64,000 nucleotides of DNA, from the NCBI RefSeq assembly GCF_900236475.1, contig NZ_LT963352.1, forward strand, positions 620,001 through 684,000. Reading direction: 5' to 3'. A program made the position numbers and the translations under genes. This document shows positions 19,906 through 29,351 of this stretch, in pieces; the stretch's first letter is position 1; each line of letters starts with the position of its first letter. Source of the DNA: Streptomyces chartreusis NRRL 3882. GTDB lineage: Bacteria > Actinomycetota > Actinomycetes > Streptomycetales > Streptomycetaceae. The notes below the pieces were generated by a model. That model was not told where the DNA came from. It saw only the letters and a list, made by a program, of their open reading frames with translations, and did no database searches.

Positions 19906-20274
19906 TCACCGGCTTTCGAGGCGCACGTGCAGTTCCGTCTCCTGGTCGCCGGAGACAGTGCTGAGGTCCCGCACCTCGAACAGCGAGTCCAGCCTCATGC
20001 GGAACTGCTCGATCGCCCAGTAACCGCCGTGCAGGTCGGCGTCGACGGAGGACGACAGCCGGGCCGGTCGCGCCCCCTCGTGCCTGTCGGCGACGTCGAA
20101 CGTGCCGAGCCACACCGTCGGGCGCGTCTCGTGCAGATCCTCGGGCACGTCGTCGGCGCACCGGTCGGACTCGAAGCAGGCGCACAGCGTGTCGAACACG
20201 ATCCGGGCGTCCTGCTTGCTGCACCCGCTGATCTCCACCGAGACGGAGTGGGGATGCGGTCGCTCACGGTCCAT
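19906..20274 (-). CDS. conserved hypothetical protein
   Basis: 122 aa from the ATG at 20274, behind GAGAGGAG. It has no membrane helix or signal. It starts MDRERPHPHSVSVEISGCSKQDARIVFDTLCACFESDR, with three cysteines near the N-terminus. The pattern VSVEISGCSKQDARIVFDTL is an alpha/beta start, and RLDSLFEVRDLSTVSGDQETELHVRLES ends it. No domain is recognised. It is divergent from the PP2C phosphatase gene with about 230 bp between. Confidence 0.6.
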   Translation of the reverse strand: MDRERPHPHSVSVEISGCSKQDARIVFDTLCACFESDRCADDVPEDLHETRPTVWLGTFDVADRHEGARPARLSSSVDADLHGGYWAIEQFRMRLDSLFEVRDLSTVSGDQETELHVRLESR

Positions 20275-20508
20275 GGTGATCGCTCCTCTCGTGGCGTATC
20301 CGCCCCTACCCCAGCAAAGCACCACCTTCTGCCAAGCACTACCGGCGGTGCCCCTGCCGTGATGACGGGTTTACGGAGCGGGCGGCTCCGTGTTGGGCGA
20401 TGGTGGAAGGTGACGGAAGGGGCCTCGGATCGACGGCTCCGCGCGGTAGAACATGGGGTGTCGGCACCGTGACGGCGTGCCGCGAGAACGGCGAAGGCGG
20501 GGCATGGG

Positions 20509-22587
20509 ATGAGTGCAGCCGGGTCTCCCATGGCCGAGGGCGACGAGCCGGCGCGCGCGCCGGTGCGGCCGAGCGGGCTGCTCGACGTCCTGCGCGTGGC
20601 CTCGGTGGTCCTGGACACCGAGGGCCGCATCGTGCTGTGGAGCCCCCAGGCCGAGGAGCTGTTCGGGTACGAGGCGCGGGAGGCGCTGGGGCAGTACGCC
20701 GCCCGGATCATGGTGCACGAGCAGCACCTCGATCTCGTGGTCAAACTGTTCGCGGACGTCATGGGCACCGGGCAGAGCTGGGCCGGGGCCTTCCCCGTCC
20801 GCCGCAAGGACGGCACCACGCGGCTCGTGGAGTTCCGCAACATGCGGCTGCTCGACGACCAGGGCGACGTCTACGCGCTCGGTCTGTGCGCCGACCAGTC
20901 GACCGTGCACCGGCTGGAGCGCGAGGTGGCGCTGTCGACGCGGATGATCGCCCAGTCCCCGATCGGTCTGGCCGTGCTGGACACCGACCTGCGGTACGTC
21001 TCGGTCAACCCGGCGCTGGAGGAGCTCAACGGCGTGCCGGCCGAGGAGCACCTCGGCCGCACGGTCCGTGACGTGGTGCCGCGGATGGACGTCGACGCCC
21101 TGGAGGCCGCGGCGCGCCGGGTGCTGGACACCGGGGAGCCGGTCGTCGACCAGTCCACGATCGGCCGCACCCCGGCCGACCCGGACCAGGACCACGCCTG
21201 GTCGATCTCGCTGTACCGGCTGGAGAACGCCTTCGGGACCGTGCTGGGCGTGGCCGTCTCGATCGTCGACGTCACCGAGCAGTACCGGGCGGGCATCGAG
21301 GCCGAGGCCGCGCGGCGCCGCCTGGCCATGATCGCCGACGCCTCCGGCCGCATCGGGACCACGCTGGACCTGGACCGCACGGCCCGTGAGCTCGCCGACG
21401 TGGCCGTGCCGGAACTCGCCGACATCGCGGCCGTGGACCTGCTGGACGCGGTGGTGCAGGGCCGGCGTACCAGCCTCGACCCGGCCGAGGCGGCGGTGAT
21501 CCGCGCGCTGGCGGTCCAGGGCTACGACTCCGCCGAGGCGCTGGAGGCGGCCGACCCGCCCGGGCAGGTGGCCCGGTACGCGCCCGACCGGCTCGTCACC
21601 CAGTGCGTGCGCACGGCCAGTCCCGTGCTGCTGCCGCACGTCGAGGACGAGGACCTGGCCCGCATCGCCCGGTCCCCGGAGGCGGCCGGGCTGCTGGGCC
21701 GGGCCGGCGTGCACTCGTATCTGGCGGTGCCGCTGATCGCGCGCGGCGAGGTGCTGGGCGCCCTGGACCTCAAGCGCACCCGCAACCCGCTGCCCTTCAC
21801 CGAGGACGATCTGCTGCTGGCCCGCGAGCTGGCCGCGCGGGCCGCCGTGCAGATCGACAACGCCCGCTGGTACCAGAGCGCCCGCGAAACCGCGCTCACT
21901 CTCCAGCGCAGCCTGCTGCCGAGCCATCCGCCCGTGACGGGCGGGCTGGAGGTCGCCTCCCGCTACCAGCCGGCCGGGGCCACGAGCGAGGTGGGTGGCG
22001 ACTGGTTCGACGTGATCGGCCTGGAGGGCGGCAAGACCGCGCTCGTCGTGGGTGATGTGATGGGCAGCGGCATCCCCGCGGCGGCGGCCATGGGGCGGCT
22101 GCGCACGGCGACCAACACGCTGGCCTCCCTCGACCTCGATCCCGCCCTGCTGCTAGAGCACCTCGACAGGATCACCGCAGGGCTGGAACAGGCCATCGCC
22201 ACCTGCGTCTACGCCATCCACGACCCGCATCTGCGGCAGTGCCGGATCGCCAACGCGGGTCATCTGCCGCCGGTGCGCGTCCGGGCCGGGCGTCCTCCCG
22301 AACTGCTCGACCTGCCGACCGGGGTGCCGCTCGGCGTGGGCGGTGTCGCCTTCTCCACGACGACCGTCGACCTGGAGCCGGGCGACCGGCTGGTGTTGTA
22401 CACCGACGGCCTCGTCGAGACCAGGCGCGACCCGCTCGACGAACGGCTCGACACGCTGCTGTCCCTGCTCGAAGGGCCCGACCGCCCGCTGGAGGAGGTC
22501 TGCGACCTGCTGCTGCGCACCCTGCACGAGCCGGACAACTTCGACGACGTGGCCCTGCTCATCGCCCGGGCGACAACACCGGACTAG
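20509..22587 (+). CDS. PAS-PAS-GAF-SpoIIE (PP2C) protein serine/threonine phosphatase
   Basis: 692 aa, soluble. Two PAS domains come first (about 25-130, with VVLDTEGRIVLWSPQAEELFGYEAREALG, and about 145-265, with GLAVLDTDLRYVSVNPALEELNG). A GAF domain follows at about 280-445 (SYLAVPLIARGEVLGALDLKR). A SpoIIE-type PP2C domain at about 465-690 has VGGDWFDVIGL, GDVMGSGIPAAAAMGRLRTA and NFDDVALLIAR. The metal-binding Asp residues look present. Such proteins dephosphorylate anti-anti-sigma factors in partner-switching pathways. No anti-sigma kinase domain or partner gene is nearby, so the target is elsewhere. Confidence 0.9.
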   Translation: MSAAGSPMAEGDEPARAPVRPSGLLDVLRVASVVLDTEGRIVLWSPQAEELFGYEAREALGQYAARIMVHEQHLDLVVKLFADVMGTGQSWAGAFPVRRKDGTTRLVEFRNMRLLDDQGDVYALGLCADQSTVHRLEREVALSTRMIAQSPIGLAVLDTDLRYVSVNPALEELNGVPAEEHLGRTVRDVVPRMDVDALEAAARRVLDTGEPVVDQSTIGRTPADPDQDHAWSISLYRLENAFGTVLGVAVSIVDVTEQYRAGIEAEAARRRLAMIADASGRIGTTLDLDRTARELADVAVPELADIAAVDLLDAVVQGRRTSLDPAEAAVIRALAVQGYDSAEALEAADPPGQVARYAPDRLVTQCVRTASPVLLPHVEDEDLARIARSPEAAGLLGRAGVHSYLAVPLIARGEVLGALDLKRTRNPLPFTEDDLLLARELAARAAVQIDNARWYQSARETALTLQRSLLPSHPPVTGGLEVASRYQPAGATSEVGGDWFDVIGLEGGKTALVVGDVMGSGIPAAAAMGRLRTATNTLASLDLDPALLLEHLDRITAGLEQAIATCVYAIHDPHLRQCRIANAGHLPPVRVRAGRPPELLDLPTGVPLGVGGVAFSTTTVDLEPGDRLVLYTDGLVETRRDPLDERLDTLLSLLEGPDRPLEEVCDLLLRTLHEPDNFDDVALLIARATTPD

Positions 22588-22933
22588 GGCACTCGAGCTC
22601 ATATCGGCTGGTGGCTCGGCGCGGTGTCGCCCGCAGCTTCAAGCAGGTACGGCCACCAGTGACGCGTACTACGATGTGGGGGACTGGGGGACGGCGTCGC
22701 CGCAGGGGCCCCTACGGAAGAGCAAGGCACCGAACTCATTGAAACGGCGCACAATCTAGCGCTGCAAATCCGCGACCTGGGCCACTTGAGGGCGAGTTCT
22801 TCGAGCACCTCGTCGAAAGGTGCGCGGGAGCCCCGGACAGGGGAGGGTGGGAACAGGCCGCACGGGCCCAGGCTTGCGTCACAACTTGCCCAACCCGTGC
22901 GGACCTTCGCCTGTAACGGTCAGGGCGCCTGCC
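22588..22933. other. 346-bp region with fragmentary coding signal
   Basis: No intact gene. Two short stretches in different frames read like consecutive pieces of one helical protein (TEEQGTELIETAHNLALQIRDLG, then EFFEHLVERCAG). This suggests a frameshifted remnant, but I cannot name a family. No hairpin or palindrome stands out. Confidence 0.3.
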
Positions 22934-23407
22934 ATGATCGTCACCATGGGGATACGCATCGCACCGGCCGCGGTGGCCGACTTCCATCAGGTCCTGGCTG
23001 ATCACTCCCGTTACTGGGGCGAACGCGACCTTCGGTCGCTGCACCTTCTGGCACTGGTGCAGGAGTTCGGTTCCACATGCTTGGTTGCCCGGGCCGAGGA
23101 CGGAATCCGCGGGTACATTTTCGGGTTCGTCACCCCGGAGGGCACCGGGTACGTGCATCTGATCGCCACGCGGGATGATGTCCGTGGCACCGGTCTCGGG
23201 CGTCGTCTGTACGCGGCGTTCGCTGAAGCAGCGGAATGTCACGGTGCACGGAAGTTGAAGGCGATCACGTCAGTCGAGAACGCCGGCTCGATCGCCTTCC
23301 ATCGCAGCCTCGGCTTCGACACGAAGATCGTCGACGACTACAACGGCCCCGGCCGGGCTATGGCCGTCTTCCACCGAGATCTGCCGCTCAACGTCCCGCG
23401 GCCCTGA
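22934..23407 (+). CDS. GNAT family N-acetyltransferase
   Basis: 157 aa from the ATG at 22934; a second ATG at 22946 (MGIRIAPAAVADFHQ) is equally possible and neither has a good ribosome-binding site. GNAT motif A is TRDDVRGTGLGRRLYAAFAEAA and the C-terminal motif is VENAGSIAFHRSLGFDTKIVDDYNGPG. IRGYIFGFVTPEG is the usual central strand. The acceptor is unknown. It stands alone between a degraded region and a convergent acetyltransferase gene. Confidence 0.82.
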   Translation: MIVTMGIRIAPAAVADFHQVLADHSRYWGERDLRSLHLLALVQEFGSTCLVARAEDGIRGYIFGFVTPEGTGYVHLIATRDDVRGTGLGRRLYAAFAEAAECHGARKLKAITSVENAGSIAFHRSLGFDTKIVDDYNGPGRAMAVFHRDLPLNVPRP

Positions 23408-23550
23408 CCCACCAACCGTCACCGGTAATCGCTCCCCAGGCCATTGGTCGCGTGATGATCTCGGTTCGTGGCACGTGGAGACCTGACGGACGAGCAAGGG
23501 GCGGTGCTGCCTCGCGGTCTGCTACGAGGCTGCCGTCCTCGTTGCCGCCA

Positions 23551-24093
23551 TCAACGAGTGGTTGTGACGTACTGGTCCGACGACAACTCGAACACCCGCA
23601 CTCGCCGACCGCCGGCGGGATTGACGGTCTCACGGAACAGATGCATCCCCAGTTTGGTCATGATCCGTTCGGAGGCGTCGTTGCCCACCTGAGTGATGCT
23701 GACGATCCGCTCCAGCCCTCGCTCTTCGAACCCGAACCGTACAGCGGCCGCAGCGGCCTCGGTGGCCAAGCCCTGCCCCCAGTGGGAACGTCCCAGCCGC
23801 CAGCCCACCTCAACCGCCGGCAGTACCTCCGGCAAGTAGTTGGGCACCGAAAGGCCCGTGAACCCTGCCAGCTCGCCAGTGGACCGGATCTCCACGGCGA
23901 ACAGACCGAAGCCCTGCGACTCCCACTCGCTCTCCCACGCTCGGACCCGGCCGCGAGTCTGCTGTTCGTCAAAGACGCTGCCGTCACGGATCCACCGCAT
24001 GACCTCGGGGTCGGAATTGACGGCGGCCATGGGCGCAACTTCTTCCTCGCGCCAGCGACGCAGGATCAAACGGGGAGTCTCAAGCGTGACCAT
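23551..24093 (-). CDS. GNAT acetyltransferase, RimJ/Acetyltransf_3 type
   Basis: 180 aa from the ATG at 24093 (MVTLETPRLILRRWREEE, the standard N-terminus of the RimJ/RimL-like subfamily). The cofactor loop is GRSHWGQGLATEAAAAAVRFGFEERGLERI and the end NDASERIMTKLGMHLFRET is typical. These enzymes acetylate protein N-termini, small amines or antibiotics; the target here is unknown. It uses slightly less GC-biased codons than many neighbours. It is convergent with the preceding acetyltransferase gene. Confidence 0.85.
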   Translation of the reverse strand: MVTLETPRLILRRWREEEVAPMAAVNSDPEVMRWIRDGSVFDEQQTRGRVRAWESEWESQGFGLFAVEIRSTGELAGFTGLSVPNYLPEVLPAVEVGWRLGRSHWGQGLATEAAAAAVRFGFEERGLERIVSITQVGNDASERIMTKLGMHLFRETVNPAGGRRVRVFELSSDQYVTTTR

Positions 24094-24195
24094 CCAACCA
24101 TTCTGGATCACAAATGGGCTCTCACTCACCTCACCAGGCACTTTCGATACACGCCCTGAGGGCCGCCGCCGGCGTTGGGCTGCGCGCTCCGACCG

Positions 24196-24990
24196 TTACG
24201 GTGCGACGCCGATCACGACATGGGCGTACAGCTCATCGGAGACGGCCAGGTGTGCCGTCAGGCCGTTGCGTTCGAAGGCCTCGAGGGCGGTCGGTGTCTG
24301 TTGGCGGCTCGTCTCCACGAGGACGCAGCCGCCGGACGCGAGCCAGCGGGGCGCCTCGGCCGCGACCCGGCGCAGGACGTCGAGGCCGTCCACGCCGCCG
24401 TCGAGGGCGACCAGCGGCTCGTGGGTGCGGGCCTCAGGGGGCAGCAGGCCGATCTCGTCGCTCGGTACGTACGGCACGTTGGCCGCGAGGATGCCGACGC
24501 GGCCCCGCAGGTCGACGGGCAGCGCCTCGAACAGGTCACCCTGGTGGACGTGACCGCCGGCGGCGGCGATATTGCCACGGGCGCAGCGCACCGCGACGGG
24601 GTCGATGTCGGCGGCGTGCAGTTCCACGCTGCCGAGTCCGGCGGCCAGCGCCGCCCCGACGGCGCCCGAACCGCAGCACAGGTCCACGACGACGCCGGCG
24701 CCGGGCGCCCGGGCCAGGGCCTGCTCGACCAGGAACTCGGTGCGGCGGCGCGGCACGAAGACGCCCGGGTCGACGGTGATGCGCAGGCCCCGGAACTCGG
24801 CCCAGCCGACGACGACTTCGAGGGGCAGGCCCGCGGCACGGCGTTCGACCATGGCGGCGGCTTCGGCCGGGGTGCGAGCGGTGGCGAGGATCAACTCGGC
24901 CTCGTCCTCGGCGAAGACGCAGCCGGCGGTGCGCAGCGCGGCGACGACGGAGCCGCGGGAGGACGGTGGAACGGGAGACACGGAGGGCAT
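24196..24990 (-). CDS. PrmC-related putative protein N5-glutamine methyltransferase
   Basis: 264 aa. Related to HemK/PrmC: VDPGVFVPRRRTEFLVEQAL leads into SAM motif I VVDLCCGSGAVGAALAAG, and the catalytic tetrapeptide is ANVPYVPSDEI. Canonical PrmC has NPPY, so the second position is changed to Val while the Tyr and flanking Pro are kept. This matches the actinobacterial PrmC-related subfamily, which is distinct from the housekeeping release-factor methyltransferase. The substrate is unknown. Confidence 0.82.
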   Translation of the reverse strand: MPSVSPVPPSSRGSVVAALRTAGCVFAEDEAELILATARTPAEAAAMVERRAAGLPLEVVVGWAEFRGLRITVDPGVFVPRRRTEFLVEQALARAPGAGVVVDLCCGSGAVGAALAAGLGSVELHAADIDPVAVRCARGNIAAAGGHVHQGDLFEALPVDLRGRVGILAANVPYVPSDEIGLLPPEARTHEPLVALDGGVDGLDVLRRVAAEAPRWLASGGCVLVETSRQQTPTALEAFERNGLTAHLAVSDELYAHVVIGVAP

Positions 24991-25220
24991 GGAAGCCAGG
25001 AGCCTTTCGAGATTCGAAGGGCGCTCCGGCGGTCGCCTACGGCCGGCGATCCGCGCGACATCGAGGAGAGAGCACCCGGGCTGACACAGCGGTAATGGGT
25101 CTCACCTCCTCGGTTTTCGACGGCCGGGTCCGTCCACAGCCGGACGGCAACACTACCCGACGGCCCGGCCGACCGGTACGGCACCGGGTCCATCGCCCCG
25201 TCGGCAGGCCATGGGACAGG

Positions 25221-25239
25221 TGGTTGGGTCATGCAACCA
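25221..25239. promoter_or_regulatory. inverted repeat upstream of the MarR gene
   Basis: TGGTTG-GGTCATG-CAACCA: 6-bp arms with a 7-nt spacer, 37 bp before the MarR start. MarR proteins often bind such sites over their own promoters. Autoregulation is inferred from position only. Confidence 0.4.
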
Positions 25240-25275
25240 TGGAGGACGGGAAGCCGACGTGGTGAGGGAGGTCCG

Positions 25276-25767
25276 ATGAAGTCCGCCGACGCCGTGGAGA
25301 CCATCCAGCGGGAGATGACGGTCTTCGCCCGCCGCGCCCGTGCCGCGGCGGGGCGGATGCACCCGGAGCTGTCTCTGGTGTCGTACACACTGCTCGGGCA
25401 CCTGGAGGAGAGCGGCGGATGCCGAGCCACGGACCTGGCCGTCCACTACGCCCTGGACAAGTCCACCGTCAGCCGTCAGGTGGCCGCCCTGGAACGCGCC
25501 GGTCTGATCGAACGCCGCCCCGACGCGGAGGACCAGCGCGTCCTGGTCCTGCATCTGACGGAGGCCGGCCGGCGCATCCTGGCCCAGGTCACCGAGAGCC
25601 GCCGCGCGGCCTTCCGGGAGCGGCTGGCGGACTGGCCGGCCGAGGACCTGGCGCGATTCGCCGACTACCTCGTGCGCTACAACGCGGGCCCGGCTCCCGG
25701 CCGGCACGACCAGGGTCGCACCGCACCTACGGACGACCAGGCGCGCACCACACCTGCGCACGACTAG
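25276..25767 (+). CDS. MarR family transcriptional regulator
   Basis: 163 aa from the ATG at 25276 behind GGGAGG. The winged-helix core is intact: SYTLLGHLEESGGCRATDLAVHYALDKSTVSRQVAALERAGLIERRPDAEDQRVLVLHLTEAG (recognition helix DKSTVSRQVAAL). The C-terminal 20 residues are low-complexity copies of a 9-residue unit (DQGRTAPTD, DQARTTPAH) produced by a 27-bp DNA tandem repeat. The stop codon falls in the third copy. It is likely to control the downstream molybdenum oxidoreductase pair. Confidence 0.85.
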   Translation: MKSADAVETIQREMTVFARRARAAAGRMHPELSLVSYTLLGHLEESGGCRATDLAVHYALDKSTVSRQVAALERAGLIERRPDAEDQRVLVLHLTEAGRRILAQVTESRRAAFRERLADWPAEDLARFADYLVRYNAGPAPGRHDQGRTAPTDDQARTTPAHD

Positions 25768-25786
25768 GTGCGCGCCGCACGTACGG
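25706..25786 (+). repeat. 27-bp tandem repeat, three copies, across the MarR gene end
   Basis: Copies at 25706-25732, 25733-25759 and 25760-25786. Each begins ACGAC(C/T)AGG and ends with a CACCTACGG-like block. The period is a multiple of three, so copies 1 and 2 add 9 residues each. Copy 3 has CAG changed to TAG, which is the gene's stop codon. Confidence 0.85.
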
Positions 25787-25852
25787 TTGAATACGCAATC
25801 ACTGAGACGCCGGCCGGCGGGGCACCGCCGGCCCGGCCCGGAGGCACACCGC

Positions 25853-26450
<598 letters not shown>

Positions 26451-26458
<8 letters not shown>

Positions 26459-27206
26459 GACGTTCGCGCCCCCCACGCGGTTCGCCGTGCCCGGGCGCAT
26501 CGCCGTGAGCGAGCAGGCCGCCTCCGCGTGGCGGACCGCCACGCTGACCGGGATGCGCCGCGAGACCGCGCGTGCCGCCACCTTCCGGTTCGCCGTGCCC
26601 GGCTGGCCGGGGCACCTGCCCGGTCAGCATCTGATGGTGCGGCTGACCGCCGAGGACGGCTATGCGGCCCAGCGTCACTACTCGATCGCGTCCGCGCCGG
26701 ACGACTCCGGGCACGTCGAGCTGACCCTCGATCACGTCGAGGGCGGCGAGGTCTCGGGCTGGTTCCACACCGTCGCCCGGCCCGGTGACCAGGTCGAGGT
26801 GCGGGGCCCGGTGAGCGGCTTCTTCGCCTGGCCGGGCGACCGGCCCGCGCTGCTGATCGGCGCCGGCTCCGGCGTCGTGCCGCTGATGTCGATGGTCCGG
26901 CACCACCGGGCGCGGAACCTGGCGGTTCCGCTGCGGCTGCTGGTGTCCGCGCGCAGTCCCGAGGAGCTCATCTACGCCCGGGAGTTCGGACCCGAGACGA
27001 CGCCCGTGTTCACGCGGAGCGCGCCGGAGGGTGTGGCGGTGGGACGTATGGCGGAAGCACATGTGGCGCCGCTCCTGGCCGAGCAGCCTCCCGGCGGCTG
27101 GGAGGCCTATGTGTGCGGCTCCAACTCCTTCGCCGAGCACGCCTCCCGGCTGCTCGTGACGGCGGGTCAGCCGGTGGACCGCATCCGGATCGAGCGTTTC
27201 GGCTGA
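26451..27206 (+). CDS. flavin/NAD(P)H ferredoxin-reductase-type oxidoreductase
   Basis: 251 aa from the GTG at 26451. FNR fold: FAD-binding RHYSIASAPDD (RxYS) and GxxSxWFH-like segment (GGEVSGWFHTVARPGD). The nucleotide domain has PALLIGAGSGVVPLMSMVRHH, and YVCGSNSFAEHASRLLV lies near the C-terminus. There is no 2Fe-2S domain. Gene overlap with the molybdopterin protein indicates a two-component system in which this protein passes electrons from NAD(P)H to or from the Mo centre. Confidence 0.87.
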
Positions 27207-27544
27207 CCTCGACGGCGGCTCCTCCCCGGTGGTGACAGGCCTCCCCGGTGGTGACAGGCCCTTCCCGTTGGTGACAGGCTCCTCCCCCCCCGGTGACGGC
27301 ACAGGGAGTGGCGTACGGCTCGCCACAGCGCGCCCCGGTGTTTCACCGCGGCGCGCCCGGGCACTCCGGCCGAAGAGCTCCGGCACGCGACGACCCGGGC
27401 CGTGCCGAGCGATCGATGTGTGTCGGAGGGGGTACCTGACCCGTGTGGGCACTCGCACGCGTGACGTGACGCGGACGGAGCGGCGGCGCCGCCACCGCAC
27501 GACCGGTCCGGCCCTCCGGCCGCGGTGACGGCGAGGAGGTCGAC
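27207..27544. other. intergenic region after the oxidoreductase pair
   Basis: 338 bp without a gene. It holds the 19-20 bp tandem array at its left end and presumably the promoter of the membrane-protein gene that starts at 27545. No other structure is evident. Confidence 0.5.
27221..27298 (+). repeat. short tandem repeat, about 19-20 bp unit, four copies
   Basis: Two identical adjacent 19-mers (CCTCCCCGGTGGTGACAGG at 27221 and 27240) are followed by two diverged copies (27259-27278 and about 27279-27298). The array begins just after the flavin reductase stop, so it does not affect a protein. Confidence 0.8.
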
Positions 27545-28129
27545 ATGGGAACCCGGGTGCGCGGCTGGCGTTGGCGGCACAGTCCGCTGCGGCGCCGGTC
27601 GGATGTCGTCGAGGCGTGGACGGTGCTGGTGGTCGCCGTCCTGATACTGGTGGGCGCGCCTCTGGCGGGCGCGGCCGCCGCCTGGTGGGCCCATGGCGAG
27701 GCGCGGTCGGTCTCCGCGGAGCAACAGGCCGAGCGCCACCGCGTCCGTGCCGAGGTCGTCGGCCGGAAGGGCGACACGCCGCCGTCGGTGCAGGCAGACG
27801 GGCGGCACACGTACCGAGCCACCGTGCGCTGGACCGAGCCGGGCGAGGGCGCGCGCACCACTACGGCGCGGGTCCCCGGGGGCACCCGGCCGGGTGAGGT
27901 CGTGGACGTGTGGTTCGACTCCGAGGGTCGTGTCGTGAGCCCGCCGGTGGACGGCACGGCGGTCTGGCAGCACACCCTCACCATGGGCACGTGCGCCGCG
28001 GGCGGTGTGGTGCTCGTGGTGCTCCTCGGCCACTCCGTCGTGCGCCGGGTCGCGCTGCGCCGCCGGCTGGCCGAGTGGGAGCGGGAGTGGGCCCGTACTG
28101 AGCCGGAGTGGACGCATCGCGACGCGTGA
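27545..28129 (+). CDS. two-TM membrane protein of the Rv1733c-like family
   Basis: 194 aa. A basic N-terminus (RVRGWRWRHSPLRRRSD) leads to membrane helix 1 (AWTVLVVAVLILVGAPLAGAAAAWW). An external domain of about 90 residues follows (RATVRWTEPGEGARTTTARVPGGTRPGEVVDVWFDSEG), then helix 2 (TMGTCAAGGVVLVVLLGHSVV) and a charged C-terminal tail. This layout is that of the Rv1733c-type proteins that are numerous in Streptomyces and mycobacteria. Function unknown. Confidence 0.78.
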   Translation: MGTRVRGWRWRHSPLRRRSDVVEAWTVLVVAVLILVGAPLAGAAAAWWAHGEARSVSAEQQAERHRVRAEVVGRKGDTPPSVQADGRHTYRATVRWTEPGEGARTTTARVPGGTRPGEVVDVWFDSEGRVVSPPVDGTAVWQHTLTMGTCAAGGVVLVVLLGHSVVRRVALRRRLAEWEREWARTEPEWTHRDA

Positions 28130-28250
28130 CACGACCGACAAACGGCAGGTGAATGGCGGCGGCAAAAGGCCTGGCGGCCCCTCCGACCGCCCCCGTAGTG
28201 TGATCATCCGCACTGTCTCCGCAGCCGTTCCTCACCCAAGGCGGTCCTAC

Positions 28251-29219
28251 ATGGCCCTGTTCGACCTTCCTCTCGACGAACTCCGCGAGTACCGCAGCGC
28301 GTCCACCGAGCCCGAGGACTTCGACGCGTTCTGGTCCAAGACGCTCCAGGAGGCACGCGAGCACGACCTGGACGCCCGCTTCGAACCGGTCGACACGGGA
28401 CTGTCCACGGTGCAGGTGTTCGACGTGACGTTCGCCGGGTTCGGCGGCCACCCCGTCAAGGGCTGGCTGATACTGCCGGCGGGGGCGGACGGCCCGCTGC
28501 CGCTGGTCGTGGAGTTCATCGGGTACGGCGGCGGACGCGGGCTGCCGCACGAGCATCTGCTGTGGGCGTCCACGGGCCGGGCGCACTTCGTGATGGACAC
28601 CCGCGGGCAGGGCAGCGCCTGGGGAGCGGGCGGCGGCACGGCCGACCCGGTGGGCGGCGCCCCCGCATACCCCGGTTTCATGACGCGCGGTATCGACGCG
28701 CCGGAGAACTACTACTACCGCCGGGTGTTCACCGACGCCGTGCGTGCCGTGGAGGCGGCCCGCTCGCACCCTCTCACCGACCCGGCGCGCACGGTCGCTG
28801 TCGGTGGCAGCCAGGGCGGCGGCATCACGATCGCGGTCGGCGGCCTGATCCCGGACCTGGCGGGCATCGCGCCGGACGTGCCGTTCCTGTGCGACTACCC
28901 GCGCGCGGCGACGATCACGGACCGCCACCCGTACCGCGAGATCGGCCTGTACCTCAAGACGCACCGCGGCCGTACCGAGCAGGCCCTGCGCACGCTCTCC
29001 TACTTCGACGGCGTCCACTTCGCCACCCGCGGCGGGGCTCCCGCGCTCTTCTCGGCCGCCCTGGAGGACCAGACCTGCCCGCCCTCGACCGTCTTCGCGG
29101 CCTTCAACGCCTGGAACCACGAGGACAAGACGATCGAGGTGTACGACTTCAACGACCACGAGGGCGGGGGCCCCTTCCAGGAGGCGGCCAAGCTGCGCTG
29201 GATGCGTTCGTACATCTGA
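28251..29219 (+). CDS. acetylxylan esterase / cephalosporin-C deacetylase (CE7)
   Basis: 322 aa, the normal CE7 length. N-terminal FDLPLDELREYRSASTEPEDFDAFWSKTLQEA is family-typical. The nucleophile Ser is in AVGGSQGGGITIAVGGL (GxSQGG). The catalytic Asp is in SAALEDQTCPPSTVFAAFN and the His in FNDHEGGG. The RGQG motif (DTRGQGSAWG) near residue 118 is diagnostic. These intracellular hexameric enzymes remove acetyl groups from xylo-oligosaccharides. No xylanase is adjacent. Confidence 0.92.
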   Translation: MALFDLPLDELREYRSASTEPEDFDAFWSKTLQEAREHDLDARFEPVDTGLSTVQVFDVTFAGFGGHPVKGWLILPAGADGPLPLVVEFIGYGGGRGLPHEHLLWASTGRAHFVMDTRGQGSAWGAGGGTADPVGGAPAYPGFMTRGIDAPENYYYRRVFTDAVRAVEAARSHPLTDPARTVAVGGSQGGGITIAVGGLIPDLAGIAPDVPFLCDYPRAATITDRHPYREIGLYLKTHRGRTEQALRTLSYFDGVHFATRGGAPALFSAALEDQTCPPSTVFAAFNAWNHEDKTIEVYDFNDHEGGGPFQEAAKLRWMRSYI

Positions 29220-29351
29220 TCCCGCCGCCGGCCGGCGACTGATCCGGCCGTTTCAGCGGCGGCAGGCTTCCACCAAGTCCGACCAGTCGGTACGTTCTTC
29301 GCGCCCGGGCCGCTCCTCTGCGGCCCGGCCCGGCGAAGTGGTGGAGGGGCC

